From Luoshenia tenuis (GTDB taxonomy: Bacteria; Bacillota; Clostridia; Christensenellales; GCA-900066905): a stretch of DNA of 64,000 nucleotides. The stretch spans positions 1 through 64,000 of the forward strand of contig NZ_JACRSO010000002.1 of assembly GCF_014384745.1 (NCBI RefSeq), read 5' to 3'. Of this stretch, positions 59,530 through 64,000 are shown in pieces (positions within the stretch are counted from its first letter, which is position 1; each line of letters opens with the position of its first letter). The position numbers were made by a program, and so were the translations under genes. The notes beneath the pieces were generated by a model. The model did not search any database, was not told the DNA's origin, and was given only the letters and a program-made list of their open reading frames with translations.

Positions 59530-60132
59530 ATGGAAAACAAAAGATTGATCCCTATATTATGTGTGCTGCCCGTTGTGGCGCTGCTGGTGGGCGGCGGCGC
59601 CGCATATATCGGCAATAGGACTGGGCCCAGCACCCTGCCGCAGGAGATTGCCGCACAAACTACGCCTGCGCCGACAGCTGCTCCCACTGTGCAGCAAAGC
59701 GCTGCACCGGAGGAGGAAGCCGGTGCGCTGCGGGAGAGCGTGAACCAGGATACCAAAATCGTATTGGAGAAAAAATTTATCCAATGCGGCCATACCGTGG
59801 AGAAGACGCTCCCCCAGCAGAGCTATGCGGGTATGACGGAAAATGAGCTGGCTAAAGCCGCCAGCCCGGCAAAAGTGGAGAGCTTCAGCGCGAAAAAGGT
59901 GATCTTGTCGCAGGAGTCTGAGGGATATTGCCCGGATCATGCCAAGCTGCAATGGAAGGATGATGCGGTGGAGATCCTCTGCCCCAATGAAGAGGGCCAG
60001 TTGGTGCTGAAAAAGAAACTGGAGCTCTCGCTGGAACTGATGCCAAAGGAAGTACGGGAAGAGCTGGAGCAGGGAATTCTGTTTGGATCCCTTGATGAAG
60101 TGGAGCAGTGGCTGGAGGATATCGCCAGCTGA
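59530..60132 (+). CDS. BofC C-terminal domain protein
   Basis: A 200-residue protein with an N-terminal membrane segment (about 5-25, LIPILCVLPVVALLVGGGAA), a Pro/Thr/Ala/Glu-rich linker (33-70) and a domain with SQESEGYCPDHAKLQWKDD and ILCPNEEGQLVLKKKLELSLELMPKEVREEL. This matches the BofC C-terminal domain; BofC in Bacillus restrains SpoIVB signalling to sigma-K. Function in Clostridia is not established. AGGGAGGGA precedes ATG 59530; the frame stays open upstream but lacks a start with a site. Confidence 0.78.
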   Translation: MENKRLIPILCVLPVVALLVGGGAAYIGNRTGPSTLPQEIAAQTTPAPTAAPTVQQSAAPEEEAGALRESVNQDTKIVLEKKFIQCGHTVEKTLPQQSYAGMTENELAKAASPAKVESFSAKKVILSQESEGYCPDHAKLQWKDDAVEILCPNEEGQLVLKKKLELSLELMPKEVREELEQGILFGSLDEVEQWLEDIAS

Positions 60133-60133
60133 T

Positions 60134-60163
60134 TTGACAGCCCCGGTATTTTCAGCGTATAAT
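60134..60163 (+). promoter_or_regulatory. Promoter of proA
   Basis: Perfect TTGACA (60134-60139), 18-nt spacer, perfect TATAAT (60158-60163), 30 nt before the start. Confidence 0.85.
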
Positions 60164-60192
60164 TTGCAAAAAGCGCATGAAATGGGGTTAAG

Positions 60193-61455
60193 ATGATGCA
60201 GCAATCCATTGAAGAATATATCGTAGCGCTGGCACAGCGTGCAAAAAAAGCATCCCGCCAGCTGGCGCAGTTGACCAGCGCCCAAAAAGATGCGGCGCTT
60301 GAAGCCATGGCGCAGGGACTGGAGGCGAATACGGCGCAGATTCTGGTGGAAAACGCCAAGGATATGGCGGCCGGAAGGGAAAACGGTCTGTCTGCCGCGC
60401 TGCTGGACCGGCTGGCGCTAGATGAAAAGCGGCTGGCCCAGATGGCGGAAGGGCTGCGCAGCGTAAAAGCGCTGGAGGACCCGGTCGGCGAAGTGGAAGG
60501 TATGGTCAAGCGGCCTAACGGTCTTTTAATCGGTTGCCAGCGGGTGCCCATGGGCGTTGTGGCGATCATCTACGAAGCGCGCCCCAACGTGACCAGCGAT
60601 GTGGCGGGGCTTTGCATCAAGGCCGGCAATGCAGCAATTCTGCGCGGGGGCAAAGAAGCTTTGCACAGCAACCTTGCGCTGTCCAAGGTGCTGCGCGATG
60701 CGCTTAAGGGTACAGATTGCCCTGAGGATGCGCTGTTGTATATCGACCAGGGCGGCCGGGAGGCGACGACATACCTGATGCAGCTCAACGGCCTTGTAGA
60801 TGTGCTTATCCCCAGAGGGGGCGCGGGGCTGATCCAGCATGTGGTTAAAAACGCTACCGTACCCGTGATCGAAACGGGCGTTGGTAACTGCCACGTATTT
60901 GTAGATGAAACGGCGAAGATCGATCAGGCCATCGATATCGTCATTAATGGCAAGACGACGCGTCCGGCGGTGTGTAACGCCCTGGAGACGCTGCTGGTCC
61001 ATCGTTCCATTGCGGCCGAGTTTTTACCCCGCTGTGCCCAGAAGCTGAAAGAAAAGGGCGTTGAAATTCGCGGCTGTCAAAGAACGCGCGAATGGATACC
61101 GGATGCTTTGCCTGCCAGTGAAGAAGATTATGCCACGGAGTTTTTGGATTTGATTCTGGCCGTTCGCGTCGTTGACGGTTTGGATGAGGCAATAGCCCAT
61201 GTCCAGCGCTATTCCACCGGCCACAGCGAATGCATCGTCACCGAGAATTATTCCAATGCGCAGGCCTTTTTGCAGCAGGTGGACGCGGCTGCGGTATATG
61301 TCAATGCCTCCACCCGCTTTACAGATGGCTTTGAGTTTGGTCTGGGGGCGGAGATCGGCATCAGCACCCAAAAGCTGCACGCCAGAGGACCCATGGGGCT
61401 TAAAGCTTTAACGACCACGAAATATATCGTTTACGGAAGCGGACAGATCCGCTGA
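60193..61455 (+). CDS. proA: Glutamate-5-semialdehyde dehydrogenase (gamma-glutamyl phosphate reductase)
   Basis: A 420-residue NADPH enzyme of proline synthesis. RVPMGVVAIIYEARPNVTSD, GNAAILRGGKEALHSN, and the catalytic Cys in TTRPAVCNALETLLVH are present; C-terminal RFTDGFEFGLGAEIGISTQK is typical. Two ATGs (60193, 60196) compete and the site GGGG is weak. No proB (glutamate 5-kinase) is adjacent, although the next gene past the EF-G-like gene is cut by the window edge. Confidence 0.96.
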   Translation: MMQQSIEEYIVALAQRAKKASRQLAQLTSAQKDAALEAMAQGLEANTAQILVENAKDMAAGRENGLSAALLDRLALDEKRLAQMAEGLRSVKALEDPVGEVEGMVKRPNGLLIGCQRVPMGVVAIIYEARPNVTSDVAGLCIKAGNAAILRGGKEALHSNLALSKVLRDALKGTDCPEDALLYIDQGGREATTYLMQLNGLVDVLIPRGGAGLIQHVVKNATVPVIETGVGNCHVFVDETAKIDQAIDIVINGKTTRPAVCNALETLLVHRSIAAEFLPRCAQKLKEKGVEIRGCQRTREWIPDALPASEEDYATEFLDLILAVRVVDGLDEAIAHVQRYSTGHSECIVTENYSNAQAFLQQVDAAAVYVNASTRFTDGFEFGLGAEIGISTQKLHARGPMGLKALTTTKYIVYGSGQIR

Positions 61456-61475
61456 CGGGAACTAAGTTTTAAAGG

Positions 61476-61506
61476 CGCTGTGAGCGAGGCTCACGGCGTT
61501 TTTTTT
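61476..61506 (+). terminator. Terminator of proA
   Basis: CGCTGTGAGC paired with GCTCACGGCG around GAG, then eight T. Confidence 0.88.
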
Positions 61507-61507
61507 A

Positions 61508-61676
61508 TTTAAAGTTGGTTTTAGTTTAAAAACAGGCTTTATAAAACCCTTTTAATTTAAAGTTTTTTCTGTTAATATAAAACTAGATATAGATAAAAGA
61601 ACAGGATAAAAGCAAACGGGTCGTTTGCAAACTGTTAACCAAACGGGAAAATTGAATACGAAGGGGAGAATTGTGC
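61508..61676 (+). other. AT-rich leader of the EF-G-like gene
   Basis: About 170 nt of AT-rich non-coding DNA, unlike the flanks. It contains a small hairpin GCAAACG/CGTTTGC (61613-61629), CAAACGGG twice (from about 61615 and 61640), and several TATAAA-type boxes without a clear -35. Promoter position unclear. Confidence 0.4.
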
Positions 61677-63767
61677 ATGAAAGTCTATGAGACAGCGGAC
61701 ATTCGGAACATTGGCATCGTAGGGCACGGCAGCGAGGGTAAAACCACCCTGACCGAGGCTATGCTGTTTGCGGCCAATGTGATCGAAAGGATGGGCCGGG
61801 TAGAAGACGGCACCACCACCACGGATTTCGACCCCGAGGAGGCGAAACGGGGCATCTCAATCGGCGCTGCCATGGCGCCCGTCGAATGGAACAACTGTAA
61901 GATCAATGCGATTGATGTTCCGGGTTATTTCGACTTTGTGGGCGAAATGGTCGGCGCGCTTCAGGTTTCAGACAGCGCACTTATCGTACTGGGCGCTACC
62001 ACAGGTCTGCGCGTGGGCGCGGAAAAAGCATGGGCTTATTGTGAGCAAAACGGCATTGGCAAAGTCTTCGTCGTCAATCAAATGGACCGCGAAAATGCGG
62101 ATTTCAACAAAGTTTTAGCAAGTGTACAAAATAAATATGGTTCTTCTGTCATTCCTTTGCAGCTGCCGATTATGGAGGGTGGCGTATTCAAGGGCTATAT
62201 CGATTTGCTGGCGATGAAAGCCGCAGAATTTTTGCCCAAAGGGCAGATCAAAGAAATTGAAATTCCCGCAGCACTGCAGGATGAGGCAGCTTCACTGCGC
62301 GAGCAGATGGTGGAAGCGGCTGCAGGCAGCGATGATGATTTAATGGAAAAATATTTTGCCGATGGCGATCTGGAGCAGGCTGATTTGGAAAAGGGTCTGA
62401 AGATGGGGATAGCAAACGGCAGCGTAGTGCCGGTGCTGTGCGTATCGGCGCTGATGGATCAGGGTATCGGGGCGCTGATGGACTTTATCTGCAAATTTAT
62501 GCCCAACCCCGCCCAGCACGCGCCGGTAATCGGCACGCAGGTGAAAGGCGGCGCGGAGGTCGAGCTGACTGCCGACCCCAACGGCCCGTTTGTCGCCCAG
62601 GTCTTTAAGACCATTGCGGACCCGTTCGTCGGTAAGCTCTCCCTCTTTAGGGTGTGGAGCGGTACGCTTTCGTCCGACGCTACGATCAGCAATGCAAACG
62701 TAGATAAATCCGTGAAGATCAGCAGTCTTTCCATCCCGAGAGGTAAAAAGCAGATCGCGGTGCCCAAGCTTTGCGCGGGCGATATCGGCGCCATCGCCAA
62801 ACTGCAAAACACGATGACGGGGCATACCCTGTGTGCTTCGTCCAACCTGATCACCATGCCCGAGATCCAGTTCCCCGCGCCCTGCATCTCGCTGGCGGTG
62901 GCCGCTAAAAAGCAAGGTGATGAGGATAAGGTCTTTGCGGGGTTGCACCGGTTGGAGGAAGAGGATCCTACCTTTACGCTGAAAAAGCAGTCTGAAACGA
63001 CGGATACCCTGATCTCCGGCCAGGGCGAACTGCATTTGGAAGTGATCTGCGCCAAGCTGAAAAATAAATTCGGCGTTGAGGCGGCGCTTAATACGCCCAT
63101 CGTGCCCTATCGGGAAAGCATCCGCAAGCCTGTGAAGGCGGAAGGGCGGCACAAAAAGCAGTCCGGCGGGCATGGACAGTTCGGCCATTGCTGGGTAGAG
63201 TTTGAACCTATCTCCGATGGCTCGGCTGATTTTGAATTTGTTGATAAGGTAGTCGGCGGCGTGGTACCGCGCCAATATATCCCGGCGGTGGAAAAGGGCC
63301 TGCGCGAGAGCATTCGCCACGGCGTACTAGCGGGCTATCCGGTGGTGGGCATCCGCTGTACGCTGTATGATGGTTCCTATCACCCGGTGGATTCTTCCGA
63401 AATGGCCTTTAAGGTCGCGGCCAGCCTGGCCTTTAAAAAGGGCTGCGAGCAGGCCTCTCCGGTCTTAATGGAACCCATCTATCAGATGGATATTCTGGTG
63501 CCGGATAAATATATGGGCGATGTGATCGGCGATATGAACCGGCGGCGCGGGCGTATTTTGGGGATGAATCCCGTTGGGGATGGCATGCAGCAGGTAACCG
63601 CGGAGGTTCCACTGTCGGAAGTGTTTACGTACGCGACCGATCTGCGCTCCATGTCCCACGCGCGCGGCTCGTTTACGATGCAGTTTGCACGGTATGAGGA
63701 TGTGCCGGCCAATATTTCGGCTAAAGTGATCGAAGAAGCCAAAAAGAGGATGGCTGACGAGGAGTAA
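61677..63767 (+). CDS. Elongation factor G-like GTPase (non-canonical EF-G paralogue)
   Basis: A 696-residue protein with EF-G domain order: G domain, domain II (about 290-370), domain III, IV (GRHKKQSGGHGQFGHCWVEF, near 480-500), V. The P-loop is GHGSEGKT (16-23) instead of AHIDAGKT, and switch II is DVPGYFDF (80-87), where canonical EF-G has DTPGHVDF, so the catalytic His is replaced by Tyr84. This is the EF-G-like (EFG-II / TTHA1498-type) subclass, whose role in translocation or recycling is not firmly known. AAGGGGAG precedes ATG 61677. No ribosomal-protein genes adjoin it, so the main fusA is expected elsewhere. Confidence 0.9.
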   Translation: MKVYETADIRNIGIVGHGSEGKTTLTEAMLFAANVIERMGRVEDGTTTTDFDPEEAKRGISIGAAMAPVEWNNCKINAIDVPGYFDFVGEMVGALQVSDSALIVLGATTGLRVGAEKAWAYCEQNGIGKVFVVNQMDRENADFNKVLASVQNKYGSSVIPLQLPIMEGGVFKGYIDLLAMKAAEFLPKGQIKEIEIPAALQDEAASLREQMVEAAAGSDDDLMEKYFADGDLEQADLEKGLKMGIANGSVVPVLCVSALMDQGIGALMDFICKFMPNPAQHAPVIGTQVKGGAEVELTADPNGPFVAQVFKTIADPFVGKLSLFRVWSGTLSSDATISNANVDKSVKISSLSIPRGKKQIAVPKLCAGDIGAIAKLQNTMTGHTLCASSNLITMPEIQFPAPCISLAVAAKKQGDEDKVFAGLHRLEEEDPTFTLKKQSETTDTLISGQGELHLEVICAKLKNKFGVEAALNTPIVPYRESIRKPVKAEGRHKKQSGGHGQFGHCWVEFEPISDGSADFEFVDKVVGGVVPRQYIPAVEKGLRESIRHGVLAGYPVVGIRCTLYDGSYHPVDSSEMAFKVAASLAFKKGCEQASPVLMEPIYQMDILVPDKYMGDVIGDMNRRRGRILGMNPVGDGMQQVTAEVPLSEVFTYATDLRSMSHARGSFTMQFARYEDVPANISAKVIEEAKKRMADEE

Positions 63768-63776
63768 GGAATTGCT

Positions 63777-63806
63777 TAAAAGCCCTGCCAACTGGCAGGG
63801 CTTTTT
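63777..63806 (+). terminator. Terminator of the EF-G-like gene
   Basis: AAAAGCCCTGCCA/GGCAGGGCTTTT stem with loop ACT, ending in six T. Confidence 0.9.
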
Positions 63807-63825
63807 TATGTAAACGCTTTTTTAC

Positions 63826-63854
63826 TTGACAAAGCTCGGAAGGGATGCTTAAAT
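63826..63854 (+). promoter_or_regulatory. Promoter at the right edge
   Basis: Perfect TTGACA (63826-63831), 17-nt spacer, TTAAAT (63849-63854). Confidence 0.65.
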
Positions 63855-63904
63855 AAATTTAAGATAAGTCCGCTTGAAGTGCGGTATCGATGTATTGGAG
63901 AAGC

Positions 63905-63944
63905 AAAGACGCTTAGACCAATTTGGTCTAGGCGTCTTTTTTTA
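63905..63944 (+). terminator. Terminator or attenuator shortly after the promoter
   Basis: Stem AAAGACGC.TAGACC/GGTCTA.GCGTCTTT (63905-63919 with 63925-63938), then a run of T. It would stop transcription about 80 nt after the predicted start and before the next gene. A small hairpin CCGC/GCGG lies just before it (63870-63883), and an 8-codon frame (ATG 63890 to TAG 63916) runs into the stem. Confidence 0.7.
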
Positions 63945-63982
63945 TCTATTTTATTGAAATAGAGGCAGAGGAAGTGGAACAA

Positions 63983-64000
63983 ATGGCAGAATGGTTGACG
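63983..64000 (+). CDS. Start of a truncated gene at the window edge
   Basis: ATG 63983 preceded by AGAGGAAGTGG, then MAEWLT before the window ends. Too short to identify. Confidence 0.45.

Overview
The window looks like a chromosome segment of a spore-forming, Gram-positive Clostridia-type Firmicute with fairly GC-rich DNA. The evidence is two alpha/beta-type small acid-soluble spore proteins, SpoVM-, BofC-, YlxY- and PdaB-like genes, RemA, DivIVA/SepF, RqcH, PyrR attenuation, PrkC/Stp, and gene orders known from Bacillus and Clostridia. A GH2 beta-glucuronidase and an orphan sugar-binding lipoprotein hint at a host-associated (gut) lifestyle, but that is inference. I cannot name the genus.

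Layout. 1-2.1 kb: minus-strand TSCPD, DUF4364 and HPr-like genes, tRNA-Val, then a plus-strand 6S RNA candidate with a consensus promoter and terminator. 2.2-4.0 kb: beta-glucuronidase. 4.1-5.8 kb: an accessory patch with a 34-bp tandem repeat, then an AT-rich insert carrying an AbiH-type phage-defence gene, bounded by tRNA-Pro and a second copy of the tRNA 3' end. 6.0-10.1 kb: cell-division cluster (adaptor protein, yggS, sepF, yggT, ylmH, divIVA). 10.2-12.2 kb: DUF5665, lspA, rluD. 12.2-19.3 kb: PyrR-controlled pyrimidine operon (pyrR, uraA, pyrB, pyrC, pyrF, pyrK, pyrD). 19.4-23.8 kb: TrhA-like protein, rqcH (opposite strand), rph-rdgB-yfcE. 23.9-25.4 kb: eight tRNA genes followed directly by a six-repeat type I-C-like CRISPR array with no cas genes in the window.

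25.5-31 kb: deacetylase, orphan ABC binding protein plus Gfo/Idh oxidoreductase, a two-OB-fold SSB-like protein, and an FAH-family hydrolase. 31.1-35.7 kb: yerC, pcrA, ligA. 35.8-50.8 kb: a long housekeeping run (yicC, remA, gmk, rpoZ, coaBC, priA, def, fmt, rsmB, rlmN, stp, prkC, manA, rsgA, rpe, thiN), the classic Firmicutes order except that manA sits between prkC and rsgA. 50.9-56 kb: a small membrane protein, spoVM, rpmB (opposite strand), the Asp23 gene, fakA, recG. 56.1-60.1 kb: two SASP genes, ylxY-mlpA, a flavin reductase, a bofC-like gene. 60.2-64 kb: proA, a non-canonical EF-G-like GTPase, and the start of another gene behind a promoter and terminator.

Most of the window is ordinary core genome. 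The parts most worth a second look are the tRNA-Pro/AbiH insertion, the tandem repeat that shares its core with the 6S promoter, the orphan CRISPR array whose last repeat has diverged while keeping its stem paired, and several very short or catalytically altered genes. All calls come from reading the sequence; no database search was run.
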